DNA of 64,000 nucleotides from Monodelphis domestica (GCF_027887165.1 NC_077232.1:10836257-10900256); one strand, 5' to 3'. Positions 37,671 to 48,378 are shown, counted from the first letter of the stretch. The notes: generated from the sequence alone by a model not told the origin. Numbers and translations: made by a program.

Positions 37671-37859
37671 CTAGGAGAAAGTGTTCAGGGTTTCTAGAGA
37701 ATTGGTTCCTCTCTGTGCATCTGTACAGCTCACATAGCCCACAATAACAGTGAAGACCAAGGTCTTCTGTCTCTGTCTCATGGAGTTCATCAGCTCCAGT
37801 TTCTGTTCAGCTTGGGCATCCTCTGCTGGGTCTAGGACTTCACCCAGTTCCATCATCAT
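37671..37859 (-). other. Weak exon candidate; faint secretoglobin-like pattern
   Basis: A 62-codon minus-strand frame starts MMMELGEVLDPAEDAQ and contains ELMNSMRQRQKTLVFTVIV. A donor-like GTGAGC follows the codons for GY (exon edge at 37734). The stretch MEL...LMNSM...RQK aligns loosely with the secretoglobin pattern MEL...LVDTL...QKPRE, with about one residue offset. Human SCGB1A1 lies next to and convergent with AHNAK, which would place it on this strand. Against it: identity is low, a stop lies immediately upstream in frame, and no neighbouring exons were found. It may be chance or an unrelated single-copy sequence. Confidence 0.13.
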
Positions 37860-37894
37860 TCAGAAGGCTCTTCCTGGGTGCACCCTTGAAACAA

Positions 37895-38045
37895 GCATTA
37901 TTGACAGATGAAGAGACTGAGGGTTAGAGGGGTTACTTACTATCCTACTCTTCCATTGTCCCACAATCAACAAGGGCCTGAGACAGGATTCGAATCCAGG
38001 TCCATCACTCTTTTCCCTATGCCGTGCTCACTGATAATATTTATT
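37895..38045 (-). repeat. MIR-type SINE
   Basis: 'attgacagatgaagagactgagggttagagggg...ctgagacaggattcgaatccaggtccatcact' is a reverse MIR. Confidence 0.6.
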
Positions 38046-38857
38046 TCCAAAGGGGAGTGGCTGTGTGTTTGGCCAGAGGCCTGACAGCTCTATCAAGGAC
38101 ATTCATGTTTTGTTTTGTTTTTTTCCCAAAGTTGCCACCTGAAATCCACATGAGAGGGAAAGGGAGATGGGAGAGAAAGATGGACAGAGAGTGAGGAAAG
38201 AGAAAAAGAAAAGAAAGAGAAAAGGGGAGGAAAAAGGAGAGAGGAGGCAGGGAGGTAGATGGTTGCCTGCATATATATTTTTTATGAGTGATGAAATGAT
38301 TGTATTAGTCAATCAAAGCTATGTATTTCCAGTAGCCTTTCAGGCTGACACAGACCCTTTCCTTAAAGCCAGCTAAGGGGTTGGGTTTAGTGTAGGCGAG
38401 ATCAGGGCTTGGGCATTTAGGCAGAGAGGGAGGGTTAGAGCAGGAAAACCACTCGGAAGAAGTCTCTGTGGAGAGATAGTGGGGGCTTCGGGAGCTGACA
38501 TCGGTTTAGGGTGGACCCACATTCCTGTTTCACCTTTCCTGGTTGGGTAAATCCAGCGTCCAACCTTGCTGTTTACTGATGTGTGTGTGTCACCCTAGAG
38601 TCAGGCTCTGCCAGCCCTGGGCTCCTGTTATCTTCTGATACCGGCCCAAACCTATCCATCTGGTCCCATTCCCGACACTCCTGACTTCCATTGTTTCTGG
38701 GAGCCCATATTAATGTCCCAGAACCAGGACAAAAGTATTGTTGCTCCTGTGTCCCTTCTTGTTTTCCTTTTCCTCTTATTAAAACACGATTTATTGGTGC
38801 TTTGATTTTTTGATAAGCCCATCACTTCCCAGACTCCATCTCTGGTAACAAAGCTCC

Positions 38858-39046
38858 TTGTTGTTCCACTGCGACTCTTCAGGACCCCATGGGGTGGCTT
38901 TTTTGGCAGAGAGACTGGGGTGGTTTGCCATTTCCTTCTCCGGCTCAGTTGACAAATGAAGAAACTGAGGCAAATAGGGTTAAATGACTCAGCCAGGGTC
39001 CTACAGCTAGTCCCTTTCTGAGGCTGGATTTGAACTCATAAAGAGG
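38858..39046 (-). mobile_element. SINE with RTE-like 3' end (type B), reverse
   Basis: 'gactcttcaggaccccatggggtggcttttttggcag...ggtttgccatttccttctcc' matches the 3' half, and 'gaaactgaggcaaatagggttaaatgac...cctacagctag...ggatttgaactc' the core. The tail is the part shared with the RTE LINE at 56.6 kb. Confidence 0.75.
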
Positions 39047-40112
39047 GGTTTCACGGACCCCAGGTGGTCTTTCTCTTCCAGCTTGGCTGTCCCTAGTAAT
39101 AAAGCGAGATAGTGGTAATTCTGGTAAAGATAATGAGTGCATGAGTCATTCCACACTCACCCCTGACCTCTGTGCTCAGAGATGGGGCCACAGTCCTCCA
39201 GAGCTAAAACTGTTGGTTGCGTGGTTGGGATCTTCTTCTCCATGGATGGTGTTTTCCTTTCATGACTGTCTCTTTCTCCTTTCTTCTCCCCAAACCTCCC
39301 CACTCTGGGCTATCATTTGTGGTGCCTATTTGCCCCCTTCCCGGGGCTGGTCACCAACCTCAAAATGGTCAAGAAGGGGCCCGAGTCAGGCCGGTGGATT
39401 TCCGTGGCTGAAAGAATCCGTCTCCTCTCGTGCCTCCACAGTCTGCGGTCTGACGCCTTTTGGAGGGCTTTCCATCTTGGTGGGACCTGCTGGAGTGTCC
39501 CTGGAGAGTGTGTGCCCCCTCCTCGTCCCCTCCCTCTGGCCTGGGGGTCCATTGCTCTCTGCCAGCTCAAGTGTTGGGGAAGGGAGGGACGCTGGCCTTG
39601 AGCCCCTCTTCAGACCACCCAAATGTCTCGAAATGAAATCCTAAAGGATGCCCTGAGCTACGCCAACAGCGGACGGTCAGCCAAGAGGACTCAGTGGGAG
39701 CTAGTGAGGACTCTACTTTCTGCTTCAGCTCCCGACCCACATTTGGAGCAAATGGCACAGCCACGAGGAGATCCACGGGGAAACTGGGGAGCCCCTACAG
39801 CCATGGGGGGCGGCCCACAGGCTTGCTCTATTCCGTGGCCAGCGGCTTTTGGAAAGCTGCGTTTCCCATCTCCAGCCGAGGCGGATCCCATGTTCCCTGT
39901 TTATTGCTGTGAACTCACTATTCAAGGAAGCGGTTCTCTTCCTCCGCCAAGAAGGCAGAGAGGAGGACAGTGGCCTTCCCTGGCTGCCAGAGGGCCGGCC
40001 CACAGCGCCCTGGAACAATGGCATTGTGTCCTGGCCAGGGGGATCTTGGCTGGGAAGCCGGCCATGTGAGCTGCACACCCTGTTTGCTCTGGCTGGGCTC
40101 TATGGCATTCGC

Positions 40113-40318
40113 CCTTTTTAATTTATTTTAATTTTTTTAAGCCCCCACCTTCTGTCTTGGAATCAGTCCTAAGTATTGGTTCCAGAGCAGAAGAGGGAGA
40201 AGGATTAGGCCGCTGGGGTCACAAAGCTCGGCACGGTCTGAGGCCAGATTTGAACCCGGGTCCTCCTCACTCCAGGCTTGGCTCTCCGTCAGTTGAGCCC
40301 CCTGGCTGTACCCCGTTC
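40113..40318 (-). mobile_element. tRNA-derived SINE (type A), diverged
   Basis: 'cccccaccttctgtcttggaatcagtcc...gaggccagatttgaacccgggtcctcctcactccaggcttggctctccgtcagttgagcc' is a reverse copy. Confidence 0.8.
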
Positions 40319-40439
40319 CCCCATCTCCTCCCCACCCTCCATTAGCCTTTGGAGAAGTGAGTCACCAAACTCAAAGGAGCTTCAAGTTCTTATTGGTCCT
40401 GCCCGAGTTCAGGGACAGAGCTTGGGCAAAAGACTGTGC

Positions 40440-40625
40440 CAAGACATCATAACGTAATAGAATAGCCCTCTAGTCATCTGTTTCAACTCTTTCAGGAGGA
40501 AACTGAGGTCCAGGGGGGTTTCAAGTTCACACAGGTAAGGGCAGAGGGGAGATTTGAACCCAGGTCCTCCGATCTCACAGTAGCACCCTGGATTTCGCCT
40601 GTACCACACTGGAAACTCTAAAGAA
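40440..40625 (-). repeat. MIR-type SINE
   Basis: 'actctttcaggaggaaactgaggtccagg...gagatttgaacccaggtcctccgatctcacag' is reverse MIR-like. Confidence 0.6.
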
Positions 40626-41038
40626 TAAAAAGCTGTGTCTATATGGGGGAGGGAGCTCTTGGCTTCCCTTGGAAGGGCCACAGTTTGCAGGGACAACATT
40701 AACAGCAGAAAAACAATGTGATGTCAGAGCATTTTTGCGCTGAGTGGGCATCCCCAGCCCAAAAGCCGTATTGTTGATGAAGCTTCAGCTGACGGCTGGG
40801 CACTTGTCCCAGGGCCCGGGGCCGAGGGCCAGTTCCCAATGGAGGGAGCACAAGGGCAGATGGGAAGATTGGGGGCCACAGGGAAAGACCAGAACGGGAA
40901 TCAAGGCACCGATTCTTCTGCTTCAAAGTGGAGAAAATGAATTCTAGTTGCTTCCTTAGCCATTGGCTGTTTGCTCCAATTGTTCTCTAGGCTTTGAACC
41001 TCCAGTCTTGGGACTCATGGGACATTCCAGTTGGGAGG

Positions 41039-41965
41039 GACTTTAGAACACAGTACACAGAGCCTTAGAACATTGAACACAAGGGCACGGATCTACTGTT
41101 GGAGCTGGAAGGACCCTCAGTGGTCATCTTGTCCAACCTCCTTCGCTGGACAGTTTAGGAAAGTGAGCCACAGGGATGGGGAGTGACTCACCCAAAGTCA
41201 CAAAGGGAGGAAAGAGCAAAGTAAGCCTCCACCTCAGGGCCTCTGACTCCAAAGTCAAATCGGTGTCCATGATGCCCCTCTAGCTTTAGAACTCAAAACA
41301 TGAGTCCAGGGAGGGTCTTTGGGACCCAGAGCATAGAACGTGAGAGCTGAGAGGGGTCTTAGAACAGAGAACATGTCAGTAAGAGAGAGAGCTAGAACAT
41401 TCATTGAGTGTCAGAGCTGAAAGGGGTCTTAGCAAATAGAATGTTAGAATAAAGAGGTCAATGCTGAGAGGGGTCTTAGAACATGGAATGTCAGTAGGAG
41501 AGAGGCTAGAACACTGAATGTCAGAGCTAAGAGGGTTCTTAGAACATGGAATGTCAGTAGGAGAGAGGCTAGAACATTGAATGTCAGAGCTAAGAGGGGT
41601 CTTAGAACATAGATTGTCAGTAGGAGAGAGGCTAGAACATTGAATGTCAGAGCTAAGAGGGGTCTTAGAACATGGAATGACAATAGGAGAGAGGCTAGAA
41701 CATTGAATGTCAGAGCTAAGAGGGGTCTTAGAACATAGATTGTCAGTAGGAGAGAGGCTAGAACACAATGTCAGAGCTAAGAGGGGTCTTAGAACATAGG
41801 AAGTGTCAGGAGGAAAGGCTAGAACATTCATTGAGTGTCAGAGATGAAAGGGGTCTTAGGACATAGGATGCCAATCGGAGAGAGGCTAGAACATTGAATG
41901 TCAGAGCTGAGAAGATTCTTAGAACATAGAATGTTAGAACGTTGAATGTCACAGACAACTCTTTG
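41039..41965. repeat. Minisatellite with 63-bp period, same motif family as 24.1 and 43.9 kb
   Basis: Units combine 'gctagaacattgaatgtcag' with 'agctaagaggggtcttagaa' and 'catagattgtcagtagg'. 'agaggctaga' recurs at 41501, 41564 and 41627, a 63-bp period. The regular core is ~41440-41830, with decayed units on both sides. 41090-41290 is a MIR-like insertion or the parent repeat. Confidence 0.9.
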
Positions 41966-42366
41966 AACAAGGGTGAATGCATTCTCTACCTCCACCCAGC
42001 CGAGAGCTCTGCAGGGTTCTCAGGGACAGCACGGCACTGCACGTAGGCTTTGCGAGTAAACAGGTTCAGGCATGAGCCCGAGCATCCCACAGCCCAGCCT
42101 TCTCTGGCAGGCAGCATGTGTGGGGCAACCAGTTTGTACCAGCCTTCTGGCACGGGTGATACCAAGTCAAGTACCAACAAGAATCAGGCCTGGCCTAAGG
42201 CAACCCCTTTATTCTCTCTTTATCAGGAGATGAGATTTGAGGGTGCCCCAGCAGGCTCCCTCCAGCCCCCAAATCTCTCCTCTGGCAATCTGCTGAGACC
42301 GGGCCTCTGGGTTTGGCACTGCCCTTTTCTTGCTGTTTTCTTGTAAGATGCTGGTGCTCTCAGGAA

Positions 42367-42398
42367 TGACGATGATGATGATGATGATGATGATGACG
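42367..42398. repeat. (GAT)n microsatellite
   Basis: 'gacgatgatgatgatgatg' continuing to 'gatgacgg', about ten GAT units. Confidence 0.95.
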
Positions 42399-42570
42399 GT
42401 AACTCCCTCTATAGAATGCGTCCCTCACAAGAACCCAGTGAGGAAGGCATTTTATGAATTGCACGAAGAGCTGCATATCCTCTTGTGCTCTGTCTCCAGC
42501 AGACGGCATCCAGAGGCTTTTGCTCAGGATCGAACACCACATTTTAGGAAGACCATGGATTAGCCTCTAG

Positions 42571-42775
42571 AGGAGGCAGCTAGGTAGCACAGTGGATAGA
42601 GCACTGGACCTGGAGAAAGGAAGACTCTTCTTCTTGAGTTCAAATCCAGCCTCAGACACTTCCTAGCTGTATGACTCTGGGCAAGTCACTTCACTCTGTT
42701 TGCCTCAGTTTCCTCCTCTATCAAATGAGGAAATGGCCAACCACACCCCAAATGGGATCAGGGAAGTGACTGAAC
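42571..42775 (+). mobile_element. SINE type B, forward
   Basis: Head 'ggcagctaggtagcacagtggatagagcactggacctgg', B-box-like 'gagttcaaatcc', core 'gcctcagacacttcctagctg', then 'caaatgaggaaatggccaaccacaccccaaatgggatca'. The 3' end is internally deleted relative to the full copy at 45.3 kb. Confidence 0.8.
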
Positions 42776-43093
42776 ACACTCCAGAAGAGGGCAACCAGAT
42801 TGGGAAAGAGCTTTGGGTCTGTGTCATATGACGGAGGTTTGAAGGAAGGAATCAGAGGAGAGAAAACTCTGGAACAGTATGTTCACTGTCTGCTCTGTGT
42901 ATTTGAAGAGTTGCCATATGGAAGAGGGATTAGCTTTGTTCTGCTTGGCCCCAGAGGGATGGCCCAGGAGTCCTGAGGGGAAGTTGCAAAGAGGAAGACA
43001 TCAGGAGAAGCTTCCTAAGAAGGAAGAGCCATAAAAGTGACCACGGCTCTAGGGAGGTGGCCAGAGTTCTCTTACTGCTTGTTAGAAATGAAC

Positions 43094-43530
43094 AAAAGAA
43101 TGGAAAATCATTTATTAGGCTCTTACTGTGTGATAAGTGAATGAATGGAAAATCATTTATTAGGTTCTTACTGTGTGCCAGGCACTGGATGAATGAATGA
43201 ATGGAAAATCATTTATTAGGCTCTTACTGTGTGCCAGGCACTGGATGAATGAATGAATGAATGGAAAATCATTTATTAGGCTCTTACTGTGTGCCAGGCA
43301 CTGGATGAATGAATGAATGGAAAATCATTTATTAGGCTCTTACTGTGTGCCAGGCACTGGATGAATGAATGAATGGAAAATCATTTATTAGGCTCTTACT
43401 GTGTGATAAGTGAATGAATAGAAATCATTTATTAGGCTCTTACTGTGTGATAAGTGAATGAATGGAAAATCATTTATTAGGCTCTTACTGTGTGCCAGGC
43501 ACTGGATGAATGAATGAATGAATGAATAGG
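43094..43530 (-). repeat. Minisatellite (~45-60 bp) made from a MIR/L2-type 3' end
   Basis: Eight tandem units of 'atggaaaatcatttattaggctcttactgtgtg' plus either 'ccaggcactgg' or 'ataagtg', separated by variable (ATGA)n. The unit is the familiar reverse MIR/L2 3' end. Unit length changes with the ATGA count. Confidence 0.9.
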
Positions 43531-43675
43531 AAGGGGGTGCTGGGTGGCAGGCAATGGGATGAGGAAAAGATAAGGCTAAAAGGAAATAGTAAAGGAGGAA
43601 GAGAGGATGCTGAAGATGACTTAGCCTTCTCTTTTGCACTAACAGGCAGTGCTGGGTGCACATTTGGGGAGGAAC

Positions 43676-44302
43676 CTTAGAACAGGGAATATCAGAGCTG
43701 GGAGGGGGCTTAGAACAGGGAATGTCAGAGCTGGGAGGGGGCTTAGAACAGGGAATATCAGAGCTGGGAGGAGGCTTAGAACAGGGAATATCAGAGCTGG
43801 GAGGGGGCTTAGAACAGGGAATATCAGAGCTGGGAGGGGGCTTAGAACAGGGAATATCAGACCTGGGAGGGGGCTTAGAACAGGGAATGTCAGAGCTGGG
43901 AGGGGGCTTAGAACAGGGAATATCAGAGCTGGGAGGGGGCTTAGAACAGGGAATATCAGACCTGGGAGGGGGCTTAGAACAGGGAATGTCAGAGCTGGGA
44001 GGGGGCTTAGAACAGGGAATGTCAGAGCTGGGAGGGGGCTTAGAACAGGGAATGTCAGAGCTGGGAGGGGGCTTAGAACAGGGAATGTCAGAGCTGGGAG
44101 GGGGCTTAGAACAGGGAATATCAGACCTGGGAGGGGGCTTAGAACAGGGAATGTCAGAGCTGGGAGGGGGCTTAGAACAGGGAATGTCAGAGCTGGGAGG
44201 GGGCTTAGAACAGGGAATGTCAGAGCTGGGAGGGGGCTTAGAACAGGGAATGTCAGAGCTGGGAGGGGGCTTAGAACAGGGAATGTCAGAGCTGTGAAAG
44301 TC
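43676..44302. repeat. Minisatellite of 19 units, 33 bp each
   Basis: Unit 'cttagaacagggaatgtcag' + 'agctgggaggggg', repeated 19 times with exact 33-bp spacing. Variants alternate 'aatgtc/aatatc' and 'agagct/agacct'. Because 33 is divisible by 3 and the unit lacks stops, several frames on both strands stay open for >210 codons; none looks like a real protein. Confidence 0.97.
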
Positions 44303-44885
44303 CTTAGAACAGGGCATGTGATGAAAGGATGCTGCAGCTGCAGTCGTTCCCTCCTGGTGTATGGCATAGGAAGGAATTAGAGTGAGGGCAGGTGGCAAGA
44401 TGACTCATAGACTAGAAATGTGCCCAGGGTCCCTAAAACCACGCTTCTCCTGCCTCCTCTTTGCCAGCCCTTCCTGTCAGGCCAGGAACAGTGTGTGGCT
44501 TGTTCCTGGATCTCTTCTCCTTCTCTCCAAATCCCTGCGCTTCCCGGAGGCTGCCCCTGCCTTCCCTCGTAGTCAGGACTGGGAGCTCAGGTGCAGAGGC
44601 CCCGGTCATCCCTGGCCCTCCTGGGTGTCCTGTTGGGCAGAGCCCAGTGAGATGAGGCTGATGAAAGGCAGAGGATGATGCCAACGTGAAAAGGGAAAGT
44701 GTCCGGTGGCTTCTGATGCACCCTTGAGAGGCAGAGGCCGTGCCTGCCTGATGGGTCCTAGAAGCACTATTTTGGCAGACTGAGCTGTCTAATAATAGAT
44801 GATATTTCTACAGCACTGGTGGTTCCCCTCCTCCTCTTTACCTGGCCTCCAAGCCCTGGGCTTTGTGGTCTGGGGAGAAGTGGGC

Positions 44886-45043
44886 AGGGAGGACTGGATT
44901 GGAGTCAGAAGTCTTCAGTTCAAATCCTACTTTGAGACCTGGAAAAGTCACTTAAACTCTCGGGGGCCTCAGTTTCCTCATCTCTAAAATGAGGAGTTTG
45001 AACTCTGACCCCTGTAGTCTCTTGTAACTCTTGGTCCTATGAT
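44886..45043 (+). repeat. MIR-type SINE
   Basis: 'ggattggagtcagaagtcttcagttcaaatcctac...aaaagtcacttaaactctcgggggcctcagtttcctcatctctaaaatgagg' is in MIR order. Confidence 0.7.
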
Positions 45044-45261
45044 CCTTGGCCTGGCATTCAAGGCTCTCTCTATAATCCATCTCCACCTTTGTTTCCTGTC
45101 TCATCATATAATTCTCTTTGGGTATTCTATGCTTTAGCCAAAATGGCCTAGTCGTCCACCCCACCCCCACTCCCACCCCCCATTTCCTATACACGCCATC
45201 CACACTCCTTATTCTTTCTCCAATCTATATCATCATTCGGGCTGTTCTCTAGAGAATCCTT

Positions 45262-45517
45262 TTTGGTTGCTGAGTCATTTCAGTCATGTCTGACTCTTGG
45301 TGACCCCATTTGGGGTTTTCTTGGCAAGATACTGGACTGGTTTGCCATGTCCTTCTCCAGCTTATTTTATGGATGGGGAAACTGAGGTAAATAGGGTGAA
45401 GTGGCTTACTCAGGGTCACACTGCTAATAAGTTGCTCAAACTGGATTTGAACTCCAGTAGAGCAATCTTCCTGACTCTAGACCCAGTGCTCCATCCACTG
45501 TGCCACCTGGCTGCCCC
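45262..45517 (-). mobile_element. SINE type B, full length, reverse
   Basis: 3' end 'gttgctgagtcatttcagtcatgtctgactcttggtgaccccatttggggttttcttggc', middle 'ctggtttgccatgtccttctccagc', head 'tccatccactgtgccacctggctgcccc'. The first ~40 bases match the 3' end of the RTE/BovB LINE at 56630. Confidence 0.9.
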
Positions 45518-45559
45518 GATAGAATCCTTAGTTTCCTTCTAAGCTCAGCTCTCTCTCCT

Positions 45560-45785
45560 GGAAGGCCCTTCTGGTGTTCTCCTTCCCAGAGCCACCTTGG
45601 ATTTATTTTCTATATATCCTGTGTCTACTTACATATTATGTGTTGCTTACTGCCCCCACTCTCCCGGAATGGGAGCCCCTCGAAGGCAGGAACACTCTCA
45701 CTTTTGCCTCCGTATTCTCTGGGATTAGAGAAGAAATCATTCATAAAAGATCATTAATAAATGCTTGTTGAATCTTGAGGGATGG
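45560..45785 (+). repeat. L2-type LINE 3' end
   Basis: 'ccggaatgggagcccctcgaaggcaggaacactctcac' and 'agatcattaataaatgcttgttgaatc' are L2 3' end hallmarks. Confidence 0.6.
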
Positions 45786-46084
45786 GCTGAAATTCTGCCC
45801 TTCCTCCAGGGAGCCTTTCCTGATTTCTCCCCTGTAAGAGATGATCTTAAGCCACTTCGAATGTTGGCTTCAAGTCTGCCATTTGAATCCTTGGTTGTTC
45901 TTTCAGTTACTAAGACTTCCATTCCATTCCTCCAGATTCAACTGTCATGTCACTTCCATTACTTTGAACAGGATTAATACTCTCAAATGTAATGTCAGCT
46001 TCGTTTTCAGTCAATTTTGTATTATCTAAATCAGCCATTGCTGGATAGAAAGTTTCAGCCTCAGGATTCAGAGTAGATGTTTTT

Positions 46085-46512
46085 CCATTCCATTCCTTTC
46101 CTTTCCTTTTTCCTTTCCTTTCCTTTCCTTTTTCCTTTCCTTTCCTTTTTCCTTTCCTTTCCTTTCCTTTCCTTTCCTTTCCTTTCCTTTCCTTTCCTTT
46201 CCTTTCCTTTCCTTTCCTTTCCTTTCCTTTCCTTTCCTTTCCTTTCCTTTCCTTTCCTTTCCTTTCCTTTCCTTTTCCTTTCCTTTCCTTTCCTTTCCTT
46301 TCCTTTCCTTTCCTTTCCTTTCCTTTCCTTTCCTTTCCTTTCCTTTCCTTTCCTTTCCTTTCCTTTCCTTTCCTTTCCTTTCCTTTCCTTTCCTTTCCTT
46401 TCCTTTCCTTTCCTTTCCTTTCCTTTCCTTTCCTTTCCTTTCCTTTCCTTTCCTTTCCTTTCCTTTCCTTTCCTTTCCTTTCCTTTCCTTTCCTTTCCTT
46501 TCCTTTTCTTTT
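46085..46512. repeat. (CCTTT)n / (AAAGG)n microsatellite, ~430 bp
   Basis: About 85 pentamer units, nearly perfect, with a few TTTTT or CCTTTT variants near the left end and near 46270. Pure purine on one strand. It keeps all frames open (KERKGKERKG and SFPFLSFPFL), which are artefacts. Confidence 0.98.
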
Positions 46513-46665
46513 AACTTTTACCTTCTGTCTTGGAGTCAATACTGTGTATTGGCTCCAAGGCAGAAGAGTGGTAAGAGCTAGGCAATAGGGGTCAAGTGAC
46601 TTGCCCAGGGTCACACAGCTGGGAAGTGTCTGAGGCCAGATTTGAACCCAGGACCTCCTGTCTCT
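46085..46665 (-). mobile_element. tRNA-derived SINE (type A) with hugely expanded tail, inside the retroviral relic
   Basis: The SINE body is 46513-46665 ('ttaacttttaccttctgtcttggagtcaatac...ggacctcctgtctc'), 5'-truncated. Its A-rich tail is replaced by a pentanucleotide array (46085-46512). Matching flanks 'agtagatgttttt' at 46072-46084 and 46666-46678 bracket array plus SINE together, showing that the array grew from the tail of this one insertion. Confidence 0.85.
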
Positions 46666-46826
46666 AGTAGATGTTTTTTCTAAGAGATTTTGTGCCATGT
46701 AGCTATTGGAAGAACTAACTGAGTTTGGTGGGATGTCAGGCAATTCTGGGAACGATTTCAAAGTATTTACATCTCTAGCAACAGTAACCTGTAGGGAACT
46801 GAAATTTTGTTTCTCTGCATCTCTCA

Positions 46827-47573
46827 CTAAGTCCTGCTTGAGTTTTTGTGGCTTCTTCTGTCTTTTCCTTTTGCACAATTCAATCCCTGAAAAAAGTTCT
46901 CCAAGAATGTTTTGACTGGATTTGCACTTTTTTCCTGTGTGGTCACTATACAGCCTTTCTCCAAGTCTCTTATCTCTGTTGCTATTTGAGCCATGATGTC
47001 TTTCACTTCTGCATCAGGCTGTCTTACTTGTCTCTGACAGTCTCTTGATTTATTGCATTTGCTGCCACTCACAGATTCACTTTCTTGTACTGAACTTTCA
47101 CCATTTCTTCTCTTTTTTCTCCCAAGTTTAGCATCAGCCTCATTTACACCATTTCTTCTATCTCCATGTACCAAACTACATACATTACAGGCCTGGCTTC
47201 ATAATTCTCTCCTGACCATGTCTGAATATTTAGGTTTGGCTCCTGACTTAATAGCCTGTTGCATTTCCTGTAAATCAGTTGCCTGCTGTGTGGATTTTAG
47301 CTTACAATGAGAACAGCAAGTGGAGTTTTGCTTTCTGTATCGAGCTTGTGTGGTTTTATTGTTATTTACTTCATGTTTCTTTTTCAGAAAACAGTCTTTG
47401 ATCCGGTGTCCTTTCTTAGGGCAGAAAAAACATTGTCGAGTGTCTCTTGGGACTGTTTTTGGTTTGTAAGCAGGTTTCGTGTAAGTTCTATAGTATTCAG
47501 CTTCTTGATTTCCTCCATCTCTTTGTCTCAAATTTTTCTCTGTTACCTCTAATTTTTCCTTTAAATCCTGCAT
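46827..47573 (-). pseudogene. Gag-like nucleocapsid region with one CCHC zinc knuckle (ERV relic)
   Basis: A 124-codon minus-strand frame (47573-47199) contains CFFCPKKGHRIKDC at 47432-47391: Cys-x2-Cys-x4-His-x4-Cys, the retroviral nucleocapsid knuckle, in a Lys/Arg/Gln-rich context. A further CCSHC cluster lies downstream. The frame ends at 47199 and a second, polar frame (47174-46827, rich in Glu/Lys, with a coiled-coil-like EVKDIMAQIATEIRDLEKG stretch) follows in another frame. Stops and frame changes mark it as a pseudogene. Confidence 0.6.
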
Positions 47574-47669
47574 TTGTTTATGTTGTTCTAAATTATTTTC
47601 TTGGAGATAACTTACAGTTTCACTAATTTGATCAGCCTCACAGTATCATACTTTGGGAAGTCATGTTTA

Positions 47670-47886
47670 TTTATTTATTTATTTTTAAAATTAAAAACCC
47701 TTACCTTCCGTCTTAGAGTCAATACTGTGTATTGGCTCCAAGGCAGAAGAATGGTAAGGGCTGGCAATGGAGGTTCAGTGACTTGCCTAGGGTCACACAG
47801 CTGGGAAGTGTCTGAGGCCAGATTTGAACCTAGGACCTCCCATCTCTAGGCCTGGCTCTCAATCCACTGAGCTACCCAGCTGCCCC
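47670..47886 (-). mobile_element. tRNA-derived SINE (type A), full length, with target-site duplication
   Basis: Reverse copy flanked by 'gggaagtcatgttta' (47655-47669) and 'gggaagtaatgttta' (47887-47901), one mismatch. Its tail is a TTTA-type repeat. It interrupts the retroviral relic between the hydrophobic gag-like start and the zinc knuckle. Confidence 0.92.
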
Positions 47887-48378
47887 GGGAAGTAATGTTT
47901 AAAAAAATTCTTCAAGTGAGGTGTGCATCCCTTCAAAAGCTGTCTCCTCACATGACTAGTAGATTCCTCACTATTTGCCTCTAAACCCATAATTGATTCA
48001 ATCATTTCAGAGTGAGATCTATAAATGACGCTCGATGTTCCCCTGTATTTTGAATGAGTCTGTCAAATCTTGCCAATGCATTAGGCTTCGAACGACAGAG
48101 CTTTATAGCTTGGAGCAAGTCTCCCCTACATTTCCTCAATTAGGTCATGCTTGTGGGATTTGCAAAATCAAGGTCTTCCCTTTCCTCCTCTGGGGGCCAG
48201 CTCGTAAGGTTGTTTTCTGACCGGGTCTTCTCAATGAATTGGTGATGCTCATGGGGGCTGAACAGTTCAGACAAGAGAAATTCTACATCTTAGAAATCTG
48301 GATGAAAGATCCAGAAAGCATGTTTGAGTTCTTTCTGCATCTTATAGGGTTGATCAATAAATTTTGGAACCTATTTCT

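Noticed and set aside
39141..40121. Overlapping frames of 90-167 codons on both strands at 39.1-40.1 kb
   Set aside because: GC-rich sequence with few stops; frames overlap on both strands and none shows domain, repeat or splice-site support.
23930..44302. CRISPR array as explanation for the ~33-bp repeats
   Set aside because: Units abut or combine into larger units without unique spacers, and the context is a vertebrate genome.
43388..44398. A 336-codon proline/serine-rich frame (SSDIPCSKPPP repeats)
   Set aside because: It is the 33-bp minisatellite read on the minus strand; the parallel open frames on the other strand are equally long.
45910..46878. A 322-codon lysine-rich frame (KGKERKGKE)
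   Set aside because: Most of it is the pentanucleotide array of a SINE tail; only its two ends belong to the retroviral relic.
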